Source: Rhodamnia argentea (Eukaryota > Streptophyta > Magnoliopsida > Myrtales > Myrtaceae). Taken from it: 64,000 nucleotides of DNA. The stretch is from positions 3,726,001-3,790,000 of the forward strand of contig NC_063152.1 of NCBI RefSeq assembly GCF_020921035.1. The letters run 5' to 3'. A model generated the notes under the pieces. The model searched no databases. It had not been told where the DNA came from and saw nothing but the letters and a program-made list of their open reading frames with translations. Made by a program: the position numbers and the translations under genes. This document shows, piece by piece, positions 46,299 to 58,778 of this stretch (the first letter of the stretch is position 1; each line of letters begins with the position of its first letter).

Positions 46299-49200
46299 CT
46301 AATCCACCTTATCCAGTTTTCCCATCACTTGCGGAAGCTCGAGATTGCAAGTGGGTTCTGGGACAGCTGAGGATAGGTTTCGGTTATCTCCGACAACTGA
46401 ACCTGCTGGCTTTGTCACCCACTTTTTAATCATGAGGAGTATGCACTTTCCGGCTAAGTCAATGAACCATGAGATTATCCCAACAAGCAGACACATTCCC
46501 CATTCTGTGTATGTTAATTTTGAATCACCTGCAATGGCATGTGCTGTCTCAAGAAATGTGGCCTGTAACAACAAAGCGGTAACTGTACCCACCCAGAACC
46601 ATTTACTTCGACGAACCCCTCTGAAGATGTTGATCTGTTCAGGCTCTCGGGCATTGAATTTGTTGAATACCTGGCATAGGAAGAAGCTGTTGAACATCAC
46701 CGTCTTGGTTACCTCCTTGCTAAGCCCGAGCATTGTAGGCCCTTTAGACTGTATGGTTGCCAAAAGAGACGTCTGGTAAACCGTTTGTATGATAATATTC
46801 ACCCACATGGCCTTGGTAATGAGTTGTTTTTCTGCTCCTGGTGCAAATTTCTTCATAAGCATATCACCAGGTGGCTCCATCAGAAGCGCCAAACCACCTA
46901 GAGGGGTCAAAACTGAGATCGCCCAGTGGAACTGAATCGTCGTTATAGGCGAACTTCCATAAGAGGCATTTGTGATTAAGGGTACCAACCCCGCGGCTAA
47001 GGTCATAGGTAGCTGAAATTGAATGAATTTTCTGATGTTACTGTATATGCATCTTCCGCACTTCACTATGGCCGAGATGGATGTGAGATTGCTTGCCTTG
47101 ATGACAATGTCGGCGCTCTTTCTTGCTATGTAAGTGCTTCCAGTTTCAAACGTGAGTCCCACATCGGCAGCTTTTAGCATGGGAATGTCATTTGTTCTGT
47201 TTCCGACCACTGCAACTGTGTGTCCTTGATCTTTCAAACAACTCAGCAGAAGGAGCTGATCGGAGGGGAGGGAATTCCCCATCACAAAAATACTATCTGC
47301 CTTATCCATCCTATCTTTATCAGAAATACTCCGAAATACTTCGCCCTCGATGGCCCATGCATCTGCATCAGGCCGTATTACTCCAAACGACGTAGCAATT
47401 TCCTTAAGTGTCGAAACCTCCTCACTCGATACTATCAGTACTTTAATTCCGGCTTCTCTAAAATTTTCTATCACTGTTCTTGTATCCTGCCTGCTAGTCT
47501 TCTTCAGCCCCAGCAGTCCCAGCATCACTAGATTGCCTTCATCAAACTTGGAGTCATCAACTTTCTTACAGGCAAATGCGACGGATTCAAGACCTTTTGA
47601 GTGCATTTGCTCAATAATGCCTTTAATTTCCTTCCGTTTACTTGTATTCATGAACCTTGTATTCCCTTCAATGTCATAAAATTGTGAACAACTGTCTAAT
47701 ATTGTTGTTGCAGGTCCCTTGCAGTGCAAGAACCTAGGCCCGTTACCTCCATCCTTTCCAATCAATGCTGTAACTATGTTCTCGTTCTCGGTTGGCTGTT
47801 TGAACTCAATGCTACTGTCACGTTTCTTCCAGATTTCCATTTTCAATCCCCATTTCTCTGCAGCCCAAGAAAGGATTGAGTTATCCACTGAGGTTCGGCT
47901 GTTCTCTTGTATTAGAGAAGATATGCCAATCCCATCCCAAAATGCTTCCAGAACATGGATGGATATTTTGGAATCTTCACTGATATCTTTTCCACCAATA
48001 CAGCACCTTTCAACTTCTTGTGGGATCAATGTAAGTCCCCCCATTTTGTCGGTGCAGATTATGGTGACTGATGCCATGGTGGCAGTTGTGGATGGTTCTT
48101 GAGCAAACATGATTGCGCACTTCTTGTTCCAGCAAGTGATGGCAATAGTGATTGCTAATGGTAGTCCTTCGGCTATTCCAACGAGTAGCAAAGTAAGTGA
48201 AGAAGCCAGCATAGTTAACATCCCTTGTGGTCTCAGGGCAACTCTCTTTATAGCTTCATATAATCCCTTCAGAGTATGTGACTTCCCTGAGAAGTCCGGC
48301 AGGCCTGTGTTATCATATTCCTTCTTGACCATGAACCGCAAGAACGACACAACAATGATGATTATTGAGATGACAATTCCGATTATTTGTGTCGAAGTGC
48401 TCAGCTTTCTGAGTTGCTCCTCTACTGGTGGCATTTTTTGATGGTTGAGCTCTGCTCAACATATTTCCCAACTTTGTCTCGGCACCAACTGAGGTCACCA
48501 GCATTTTTCCAGTACCATCAGTTACTTTGGAACCATAAAACAAGAATGGATTATGATCATTGATGATGGGATCAGCTTTGTCATTCACTTCCAAGGATTC
48601 AGTGGGTATGAGCAAACCATCAGCAGGAACTTGGTCTCCCTTCTCTAATTGCACAATGTCTCCGAAGAGGACATCGGAGATGCAAATAGTTTGAGGGCAT
48701 CCCCCTCTGAAAACACGAAATTTCAGTTCCTGATTTTGCCAAGGCTGGTTTCTCGACAGCTGACGCGAACTTTCATTCCTATATTCACAAACTGAATGGA
48801 CCATCACGATCAGAATGACGGCACCTAGTGTAAGAGCGCCTTCATACCAACCCGTTCTCAGTCCTTTCTCTTTGATCCCAAAGGCCAACGACAGAATGGC
48901 CAAAATCAGGAGAAGCAAAATGGTGCAACTATTGCAAGATTTCCTGAGGAAGTGGATGAACCTTCTGTTATGAGCCTCCGACTCGGGTTTAAGGATTGCA
49001 GCGTGTCGGCAAAGGAGGTCCTCCTTATGACCTGGAATTCCGTTGACCATATCACTGTTGAGAGCCTCAGCTATCCCTTGGACACCTCCAAAGGCTTGCA
49101 AGCTAGTCAAATCCTTCTCCATTATCATCCTAGCAACGTTTTCAATTTGGAGCATCAAATCAGTAGCTTCGTGATTGTTGCGCCCGTTATTGATGAGCAA

Positions 49201-50874
49201 CTCATGTGTGGGCTCTGGTTCCCTGGTATTAGGTAATTCTGGGATCTGCAATAACAGGATATGTTACTTCAGGTGTAGAAATTCCTTCCCCATGTTTTCC
49301 TGTAAGCTGCTGCACTATTTCACAGCTTAAAAAGCATCACAAGAGAGCAATTCCAGATCTTTATCTGAAATCATTTCAGCGCATTTCGAGCTATACTTCT
49401 AACGGTCGATATCATATGTGCTCATCTGGTTAGTACAGAGAATAATAGATAATGTGTGAAGCCCATCAATGCATGAAGTAGACAAATTGCTATCAGCAAT
49501 ATCAGCAATACATACATACATACATACATACGTACGTACGTACGTACGTAGAATGACACGTCTTAGTTCTGGTGTAGCAAAATAAGAAAAAGAAAGGATG
49601 TTCAGTCTTTGTAATCAGATGCATTGTGGATTGCCAATAAGTATCCTAGATTTTGTACGATAGTACTAGGTGACCTGGGGTTATTTCACTTATTCAGAAT
49701 TCAAGCATTGTCCCTCTAATAGAAAGGTGTGATCGTCTTAGTTACCCTGTAGCTGTAATGCTTTAAAAACTAGTACAACCTGAAGGATCACTACACTTAT
49801 CAAATTGATTTTCTGTTTGGACTTTGGCAAACCTTGTTATAGTTCAATTTAAGTTGAAGTTTCAAATCTGAAGTGCTTCCAGTATGCTCCTTTTTCAAAA
49901 GCGGTAAACTTCGTGAAGCATAAATTCGATGGTCGGAACTTGATTTGTGGCTTCAAACATGTGACATAAATAAATCAGTTAGACATTACATTGTTGGTAC
50001 TAATGAGTAAGACACTGAAAGTAGCTTTCAAGTTCTCAATCAACTGACTCATTGACTGAGAGACACTTTGCAATGCTTTTTTTAACCCAGTAGCCATGGA
50101 ATGCAACTGAGACTAGTTGATCTTCTGAATAGAAAATGCTTCCACCATATTGCCACTGAGAAGCCTAAGAGACAATTCTACTAATTTCTGTTTGTTCAAT
50201 GCATGCTGTTCTTTGGCACATCCTTGCTCTAGATGATGAAGGCAGGTATTCTTGTGAACGAATATGGGTTATTCACACTTGAACTTTTATGACTCAATAG
50301 GACATGGAGGAAGAACTATTCCTATTTCAAATGGTTACGTCGCCATCACAGGAAAGGAAAGATTATTTGGAGACTGACGAACTTACACGCAAGACGAAAG
50401 ACTCATTAAGATTTTTTGTTGGTGGGTTCTTATGAAAGTGTCGTTTGGAAGAAAAAGAGATGATTTTGAGACTGCTCACTTCAGGTTGTTGATCCATCAC
50501 AGGGTCATATGCAGTCGAAACGCGCACCCGGAGAGCCTTTAGGACCAAGTAGACCAGCCGCCACCGTCTCCTTGGGGTTTTGCCATTATTGATGAGGGCG
50601 ATCGCTTGCTGAGACTCGATGCCCTGGTCATTAACAAAGCTCTTCTGTGACATCTCTGGATGAAGTTTCACGTTGATCAACTGGAAAAAAGAAAACTACT
50701 CACTTGTGCCGCTCTCACAGTGCCATTTGCTATCGAAACGAGCATCCAGAGAGCCTCTAGGACCGAGGAGACCCAATGCCACCGTCTCCTCGGGGTTTTG
50801 CCTGTACTGATGGGGAGGTTCTCTTGCTGAGACTCGATGTCCAAGTAGTCATCCGCGAAGCTCTTCTGCGACAT
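46299..50874 (-). pseudogene. ACA-like P2B ATPase copy B, frameshifted
   Basis: Giant exon 46299-49245 (acceptor TTATTGCAG) is split by one extra base in a T run (six T at 48434-48439, where copy C has five at 60891-60895). The frame therefore shifts between the actuator-domain end and M3. Two candidate first exons precede it: 50480-50653 (donor GAA|GTGAGC) and 50704-50874 (donor CAA|GTGAGT). Each begins MSQKSF and carries an RRRW module. Only 23-50 bp separate them, so they can only be alternatives. Catalytic marks are degenerate: DKTGT reads DKMGG (Asp at 48048-48050), TGES is absent, TGDG reads VGNR, and M6 reads HWAISVLTPLGG. The C terminus is the longest of the three (ending MGKLDKVD). 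Unless the shift is bypassed or is a sequencing error, no full-length protein is made. Confidence 0.75.
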
Positions 50875-51224
50875 CTCTGATTGGAGTTTCCCGCTGGCAA
50901 AATGAAAGCTAGTCAAACTTCCAGGTAATGAATGAAGGATCATCACTGAAAAAACCATAGCATATAGTTCTCTCTCTCTCCCCCTTGGAACTTTTAGGCA
51001 ATGATGGGAGGGAAAACTTTACCTGTTTTACGAATCCCAAATAAGTATCTGTGGATCAACAGCACTAGCAAAGAAGAAAAGGCAGAAGTAGCAGATGGGA
51101 TTCTGAAAAAAGACTAGTATACAGCAATGGACCTCGCTGTGAGCCGAGCCCCTTCTCGTAGAGATCCCAGTTTGGAGTTTCACGTTGATCAACTGGCAAG
51201 AAGAAAGCTAGCCACACTTCCAGG

Positions 51225-51227
<3 letters not shown>

Positions 51228-51263
<36 letters not shown>
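51228..51263. repeat. (CT)n microsatellite upstream of ATPase B
   Basis: CT run within the leader/promoter zone of copy B, matching the position of CT runs upstream of copy C. Confidence 0.95.
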
Positions 51264-51265
<2 letters not shown>

Positions 51266-51485
51266 GGCAGATGAGACTATGAGTGAAGACTGGTACATAC
51301 CAATGGTGCTGGGCGGGAGCCTCTTCTTATAGAGACGATGGGTTTAACAGCAGAAAACTGAAAAGCGCGTTTAACTTTCACATTCGGGTGAATTCGAGAT
51401 TTGCACTTTGTCTTTTCAACCACGTTCTTGCTTTCCCCCCACTGAGGCATTTTTAGGCAAAAGGACAGTCTAACGTGAATAATTG

Positions 51486-51945
51486 TGTGAGACATCACCT
51501 TAATGCCAAAAGTTTCACACGGACTTCAAAATTCAGAAATTTTTTTTAAAAAAAAATTAGATTTTTCAAAAAGAAAATTTAACAGAGAAATTTTAAAATC
51601 AAAACTTAATTTAAAATAATCAGCTAAAAAAATTGACAAAAAACTTTAAAAAAAAAAAAAGGCAGATCAGGCAGCTAGGCTTGGCCAGCAGTTCCTTTTT
51701 TTTTTATAGCTTTTTCTTAAATTTTTCAGCTTATTTTTAAAATTATTTTAAATAAAAAATTTAAATTTAAAATGGACCTCCGGTGAACCACGTCAGCATC
51801 ATATATTAATAAAAAAAGTGCCACGTCGGACTTCCAACAAAGAATATCGGAGTTGGCACTTAAGTGATCTTTTTTCAAAAAACTTAGTACTAAAATAATC
51901 CGATTGAAACTTTTGGCACTAAAGTGTCCTTTTGATGACATTTTT
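51486..51945. mobile_element. Foldback/MITE-like element related to 16771-17147
   Basis: Left 'ttaatgccaaaagtttcaca' is mirrored at the right by 'attgaaacttttggcactaa'. Internal words 'gccacgtcgga' and 'ggagttggcacttaagtgatc' are shared with the 16.8-kb element. It interrupts similarity between unit B and unit A at the promoter side. Confidence 0.55.
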
Positions 51946-54431
51946 ATATCGATATGAGTGATAGCTTTTATATTTGCCTGTATGTATTATTATCTACTCG
52001 ATAGCTTCCCTCGACATATAATAGTGTAAAGATACTCTTTTGAGTTCCGCTGATCTATGGAAGAATTGGGTAACATGTCGATGCTTCACATATCTCAGAT
52101 TAAGTAAGAGTCAAAGCGCGCGTTCCGTACGACTTCGTGAACGGCTTGAACATATCCATTTCAAGGCGCGTCCATGGCTTTCCTTATTGTCTAGCTGTTA
52201 GCTGAGTCGTGGATATGATCGTGGATCGGTCCGAATATCTCTAATTATGAGCTTTTGTCATATAGAGATCTCGCATCGACTTTCCAAGCAACTACACGCC
52301 ATTGACCCCATGGTCCATCCTCAAAAAAGATGATGGTGACCACGAAGTCAGTCGGACAGGATCTATGCTTTTGTTTTTTTGCTGAATTGGAGGTTCATTC
52401 ACCGCGAGGAAGCTTCGTATTTACCCTCCACGAGCCAAAGACAAGTCAGAAATTGGGAATCCGGAACCAGTAAGTGTTCGGACCGACCTTTCTGCGGTTG
52501 GTTGCTCCAATAAAAGAATGAATCTCGCTCTGGTAAATTTGTGTCCAAAAACTGTGTTTCTCCACGGATTCTGTCTCAAGTCTGTATTTTGTTGGGAAAG
52601 TAGGAGATCGAACAACAAAATAGATTAAGTACAAAAATAAATTGAACACTAGATTTATGCAATTCGGTCATAGAGATCTACGTTCATGATGAGGCAGCAA
52701 ATTAAATCCAGTGAGGTGAAAGATTTTGCCCGAAGTTGTTCATTGGACTCACGAGTACGTGTCTAGCTTTTGGTTATCTTGGTCATGTTCCTTGATTCCT
52801 CATCAATATCGCAAAATTTACGGCACTGAATGAATTGTCAAGGCTTGGAAGTTGGAATTAGATTCTTTAAATTGTCCGGATGGACACAATTGTTAAAATA
52901 TGAAAAAAGTTTATGACTCAATTGAAAAAATCGAAAGATTCGGAACCGAATTGACGAAAGTGTAGTAGGTTTAAGGACATTTTTGGACAATTCTCCTGAT
53001 TCTTTGCAAAGCTTGATAGTTTGATTCTTCAAGCCAACCTCGTTGGGACACCATCTAACCATATCTGGGACCAAACGTTGTTGGGGTTGCGCGGTGTGGC
53101 TTGTGATGGGAAGTAGTGAAGCGGAACTACATCGGAGACGACGGTGGTGGGATAGCCGATAATGATGGTTCAAAGAAAAGAGGAAGAAGAAGAAAATAAA
53201 AAGTGGGTATAATACTCCATGTGTCGCGTTCAAATATACAAAAAGATCATTTATTTAATGTAATTCTAAAGGTTCGGAACTAAATCGAACAAGAAAGTTT
53301 TCATGAATTACATTAAATATCGAACGCGCTCTCAAAGGCCGTCCTTCCGATTTATCCCCCCAAACATTTCATGAAATCTAAGGAGTAAAATGAGGCAAAG
53401 TCAAAGTCATCATTCTTCTAGCCGTCGTCGTGAAGTTTCCAAGTTGTTTCTTTCCCTTTCTTTTTTATTTGCTAAAAGACAGGAACTCAAATGGCAAATC
53501 CACCAACTGATTTTGTCTTTTTCACTAACAAAGATATCCAAAGTGACCATTAGCGTACAAAAATTATCAATCATACCGAAAGGGATTCCCAAGGCATGGA
53601 AAAGGGAAAATTCATCATTCACCTAAACATTAAAGCCATAAATTATTGTCAATAACGAAAAAAAATTATTAGCTAATTATTTTCAGCGATATGAGTGACT
53701 ATTCCTAGAAAAATGTTTTCAAAATTTTTCATTTTTCACAAAACAAACGCACTCTAATTAAAAAAATGATTAATATCACGAAAAACCCCAAACTGGTACT
53801 CATGTAACAAATTTTTCTCAAATTATTTTTTTGATAAAAAAAAATTCCAAAGCGATACATTTGTAATAAATTTACCTTCCATTAGTTTCTCGTTAAATTT
53901 TACCATTAAATTATTGAGTTGGATAACACGTGATTGTCGTCAGATGTACTAATTTGGCATTTTTACCCTTTTTTTTGTGGCGGATGTATCGGTTTGAAAT
54001 TTTTCGTGATATTAATTTGATTTAACGTAAATTTGTCACATGTGTTCGGTTTAGAGTTTTTGATGGTCAAAAAATATATTTTCGGCTAAATTTGTCATAG
54101 TATACCAGTTTGGAAGATTTGGTGATCCAAAAAATAGTTTGGGGTAAATTTGTCATAGATATATCGGTTTGAGATTTTTCATAATATTAACCCTTAAAGA
54201 AAGAGAATAATAACGTAGTGATGTTGATACTCGGATTAACTATCCACAACAATTGAACTTCTTTTCACTTTTTCGGACTCGAAAAAGAATGAGAACATCA
54301 TTTTGTTTTCACTTTATTATTCACGAAGAATTATCTTCACTTTTTTACAAAGAAATCGATCGACAAACTACGGCGCGAAATGCATCCTAGACGACCTTCT
54401 CCTCATTATAGTTCACCTTTTTAGCTACTTA
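51946..54431. repeat. Second copy of the duplicated spacer (B to C)
   Basis: Paralogous to about 31,500-36,560. For example, 52838-53233 matches 32242-32478 nearly base for base, and the foldback at 53769-54193 matches those at 33019 and 35849. Only one unit of the 2.08-kb tandem duplication is present here. No gene recognised. Confidence 0.8.
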
Positions 54432-54640
54432 GGGTGGGTTTGGTTCGACATTTGGAAAGAGCTTTGAGGGAATGCAAATGCTGAAAGCTAATGCTGGGGC
54501 TTCTAGCATTGGGCTTTCAGCCTTCCCAAGAGGAATGTTTGGCCAAATGCTCCTTCGAAATGCTTGCCAAACGGTTCAACATTTTTCAAAGGAGCATTCG
54601 GGGCCAAATGCTACTTCTAAATGTCGAACCAAACTCACCC
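54432..54640. mobile_element. Tourist-like (PIF/Harbinger) MITE, 209 bp
   Basis: Perfect-looking 3-bp TTA target duplication (54429-54431 and 54641-54643) around terminal inverted repeats gggtgggtttggttcgacat and the complement of aatgtcgaaccaaactcaccc, one mismatch in over 20 bp. The paralogous position at about 36560 has no element. The GGG..GTTTGGTT end is the Tourist type. No ORF. Confidence 0.85.
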
Positions 54641-54930
54641 TTAATCCCAGTGGTATAAGCTTTCATATGCAGTTGGACATGCCCAAATAAGAAGAGGAAA
54701 CCCAGCGTGCTCTTCTCCTTAATTTTCTCTAAAATGTGATCTTTCCTATGAAGTCGACCCTTGCGGAATGAATTTCGTTGTTCCACTCAAACGGGCATGC
54801 GAGCAGTCTGAACCCTAAAACTCTAAAGACTAACCCTCAAGGTCTTTCTCGTCCGAGTACTCACGATCTCATCGCGCCCGTCGGAAAATCCCATTTCTCG
54901 TTGCTGCGGTAGAAGTTTCCTTCTTTTGCA

Positions 54931-55206
54931 ATGCTGCGAATGTCGATTGAAATCATGGAAACTATCTTAATGGGAGCTATCCGGCAAAATCGGATGGTTT
55001 CGTTGGGAAAAAAAATGATGGTAGGCCGAAGATCATATTCAAGACTCGCAATAGTTCGATGTTGCCGCGTGGATGCACAATCCATGTACAAGCAGTGCAC
55101 TAAAAAGAGATTGTGGACGTGGTTGCGGATGAACCTAGCGTGCTGCTCTGGTTCGTTTCATTTTGTGGAAGTTTATCAGCTTGCATTCACCGAGAATTCA
55201 GATTGA
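54931..55206 (+). CDS. Hypothetical small protein, 91 aa
   Basis: Starts MLRMSIEIMETILMG and is rich in Arg/Lys (RQNRMVSLGKKMMVGRR). Its first ~59 codons match the disrupted copy at 36834-37009, with the frame kept despite substitutions. An aaccctaaaa telo-box-like word lies about 120 bp upstream in both copies. No family recognised. It may be a real small ORF or a chance frame inside a young duplication. Confidence 0.3.
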   Translation: MLRMSIEIMETILMGAIRQNRMVSLGKKMMVGRRSYSRLAIVRCCRVDAQSMYKQCTKKRLWTWLRMNLACCSGSFHFVEVYQLAFTENSD

Positions 55207-55832
55207 ATGCTATGTATCCTAGTGTATTGTAGCTCTGGATATGTATCAAGTACATGCAGATGTATTTCCTTTCTAGGGTGTGTTTCTTTCACGTAAAATT
55301 TCATGATAATAAAAACATCTTCGGTGGAAATTTTTCTGAAGAAAATTATTAGCTTTCATTTGTTTGGCGGTTCAGCTGGAAACGTTTTCGGCTGCTTGAA
55401 TCTCATTTGAAATAATGGGTACAGAAGAAGGTGAAAAAGTGAGCATTTGTTAAGAGACTTTTTTTTTTTTTACAATAAATTCAATGACTAATTATGGAGT
55501 ATGGACAGTGAAGAGCATTCTGGGTTTTCCTCTTTCTAATTCTTGCATATTCTGTTCTATTTGATTCCGGGTCCCTGTGAGCAAGAACCCACTTATGAAC
55601 CACATTGGGAAAATTGTGAGTTTTACATCTTTTGCACTTTTGTCAATTCAGTTATAAACATTTTTATTTTTTATCAATTCAGTCATGTTAGCTAGAAATT
55701 GTTAACATGGACGCCAGTAATCCTATATGACACCACCACGTTCACGTGGACAACTTTCATTAATAGTTTAATATTTTTTCAGATTTTTTTCTCTTTTTTA
55801 TTTTCCTTTTTTTTTTTTTCCCTCCTGTCATC
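55207..55832. other. Spacer before unit C
   Basis: No gene. Poly-T tracts at 55459-55471 and 55808-55820. Confidence 0.5.
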
Positions 55833-55919
55833 ACCCTCGACCTCTGACACCGAGGGTCGCCCTTGCCTCGACCTCTGACATTGAGGGTCACCCTCGACCT
55901 CCGACACTGAGGGTCATCC
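55833..55919. repeat. Three-copy ~29-bp GC-rich minisatellite
   Basis: Units start at about 55833, 55865 and 55891: variants of cctcgacctctgacaccgag plus ggtc. Within each unit accctcg pairs with cgagggt, so each can form a hairpin. It ends less than 10 bp before the left boundary of unit C. Confidence 0.8.
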
Positions 55920-58778
55920 ATTTTAAGGTTAGGGTTCTTCTATGGGCAATTTTCCTCCTAAAATCTCTGACGTAGCTTCTCCTTTTCAATCGTGTCGATC
56001 ATCCTTGGCTCCCTCACATGTGCAAACCATCCTTTGGCCAGCGAGTGAGTTCAATCCTTTATTTGAAACCAAGTTGGCAACTTTATGTCGTTATTTGAAA
56101 CGAGATCCACTTTATATCCATTTTTAAGAAAGTGACTTCACTATAAATTTTTGTTTGAGACTAAATTATTCACTCCAAGCCTCTTATTCGAGACAAGCTC
56201 TACTGTGGCCCTTTTCTTTTTCAGACAACAAGCCTACTTTATTTCCTTATTTGACACTAGGTTATCTGTTTTAGGTTTTTGTCTAAAATAAGGGCAACTC
56301 TGAACCCTCTTTAAAAGCAGCCTACCTTGCTGCCCTTACTTGATTTTCCCTTCTTTTGGATCATGAGTCCAACAACTTTTGCCAATTTCAATTGAGCTTC
56401 TTAACATATTGACAAGTGGGTGCAGGGCTATGCCTTAAGGAGTTACAAAATATGATAGAGCGAAAGAAAACAAACTTAAAACCGTGCTTTCATCTAACAA
56501 TATAAACTTTTAAAATAATTAACGATGATTTTTAAAAAAAATTACATGGCACTAGAGTAGGAGATCCTAATTTCAAGTTTCGAAGCCCACGATCGGTCTT
56601 TTAGGCTTACAGCGAAGTGCAGCTTATGCATTTAGCTTAACCTTTTTAAAACACTTAACAATAGTCTCACAAGATTTTGCACGTTCTCATTACACAAAAG
56701 TACACGAGTGACCGATCTCCACGTAACAAGAACAAGCAAATCTAGACTAATTGTGATCCGTACATGATTGACTCGGATCATGATCACGAAAACTCATGAA
56801 GATGCGCCATATCAAATCACAAACACGGTCATAGCTAATCATATCTCCACCATGGTCTATCAGATTTTCCCTTTCTCCACCGATGAGTGGCAAGCTAGAC
56901 ATTAGGGATGTGCACGGGAACCGAATCGATTCTAAAATTGGACATGACCAATCCATTTAGGGTGATCCCTCATTTTAGGTGCGGACCAAACCACTCGGAC
57001 CACCTGAACCTATATGTCATTTATTTTATTTTTCCTTTTCTTTTAAAAATTAAAAAAAAAATTGCCAAAACACTAAATCGGATCAGTCCACCCCAGGAAC
57101 CGAACTAACTCGGAAGCAGAACCAACCGGTCCTACTCTCGGTTCTAGGGCGGTGGACCGGCCCAATCCAAAAACCGATCGACTAGGCATATCCATCATGC
57201 GAGCAAAAAGAAGTTCTGCCACATGTCCAGAAGAATCACTAGTTATTGCCGTTCCAGAAAAGGCGCAAACTTTCACATCGGACCCACGAAAAGCTGCATT
57301 TGAATTCGCTGTTTAAGGTTCTGCGTGGGGATTAACGTGGACAATAACTGCTAACGTGATTGCCCCTTCATTACCGAACATTGCACTCCTCGTGGCCGTT
57401 CGATCGAAAGTTGATGAAATACTGACCGTCGGATTGGGGATTATTAAACTGAAAGATGAAATGTTCGGTTTTTCCGTTTTTCACACAGCGAGATCAGTCG
57501 TCATCCAATCACCCAAACGACAGGTGTGCGTCCGATAACGGTCGAACTCCACCACAAATGGAGAGACCGTTGACTCTGACCAGCCCCATGGATTGACTGG
57601 TTCTTCAACTGAGCTCGCTTGCAGGTGCTAGTATCAAATCCATGCCTGCACTTCTGTTTTCTCGAGCTTTCTGCTGTATAACTATAAGCTCAGTTAGTGA
57701 TTGGGTCCAGTCGAAGATAAGCTCGGAACAAAGGACTACGATCGCCTTGCGTCGAAGTTCGTTTGCCGCGGGTTTGCCAAACCGTTTCTTCTACTGGGTT
57801 TTGTTCAAGATCTGCATTTGAATTTGCACACAGCGTTTGAGAGTTAATGCTCACTTGAGATCAAGAAGAATGGTTGCGCAAATCAAAGATAGGAAGAAGA
57901 AGAAGAAGGAGAAGGAAGAGGAATGTGAGGACAGAACTGAAGTGAACTGAAAGTCAATGGTCAATGGTCTTGTGCTGTCCAAACCATTATTCGTTTAACT
58001 GTAATGGATGCTTTTTTCGGGTTAGTTCGCTGTTACCCTTGACCATGTTGTTGGCAAATTAGGTAGCGAGGCAAGCCGCGAATCTGTTCGAGCCTCGTGT
58101 AAGACAGCATCTTGATGAATGTTCCGATTGCAATCTTTGAGCCATTGGCACGAAAGATGTGTGTTAAGGAGCCCGTCAAGTACTCGCAGGTCAGAGAACT
58201 GAAAGAGCAAGGGAGTTCCGAACCAATTGCTGTATCGCTCTCAACTAAGTTCAGATGCAGGTGCTCCTTTTATCTTAATCACTTCACCTACTTGCAAGCA
58301 TCAATTCGCGCTCCAAACTCATGTCTCGGTAGTCTCTTCCAATAGTTTATGATGGAAGATTACTGAATTATAACTTATGATCATCTCTATATGTCGGGTT
58401 AATCTCAGGTTCTTAAGATTACAGCTATTTTACCTGCTCATGTGCATATGCAACTTTCCATTCTGATGAGCTTTTGGGTAGGGTTTTGGATACTTTGTAA
58501 GACATTTTCAGAAACCAACTGTTAAGACCTGAAAGAAGTGCTAATAAGAGGCAGTTTACAGAAAACAGGAAGAAAAGAGAAGAATTGGAAGGAAAAGAAA
58601 TGATTTGGAGGCAAAGATGGAGTTCGTTGTGGCGTCTTATATAATGTACAATGAGATCTGAATGAGCAACTCCGGGCAACTAGTCAGTATAAGTAGCAAA
58701 ACTAAGGTTAATGAACTGAGTCATTCTGCCTGACTTGCTTCTATCATGCATCTCTTCCTAATCCACCTTATCCAGTTT

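Larger units (their letters stand above)
44691..51480. repeat. Segmental duplication unit B (ATPase copy B and flanks)
   Basis: Contains the 3'-flank module, ATPase copy B, intron with (CATA)/(CGTA) repeats and duplicated first exons. It is more diverged from A and C than those are from each other in the 3' flank and catalytic exon, but the N-terminal third of the giant exon and the adjoining intron (about 48700-49500) are almost identical to A. This patchwork suggests gene conversion between A and B. Confidence 0.75.
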
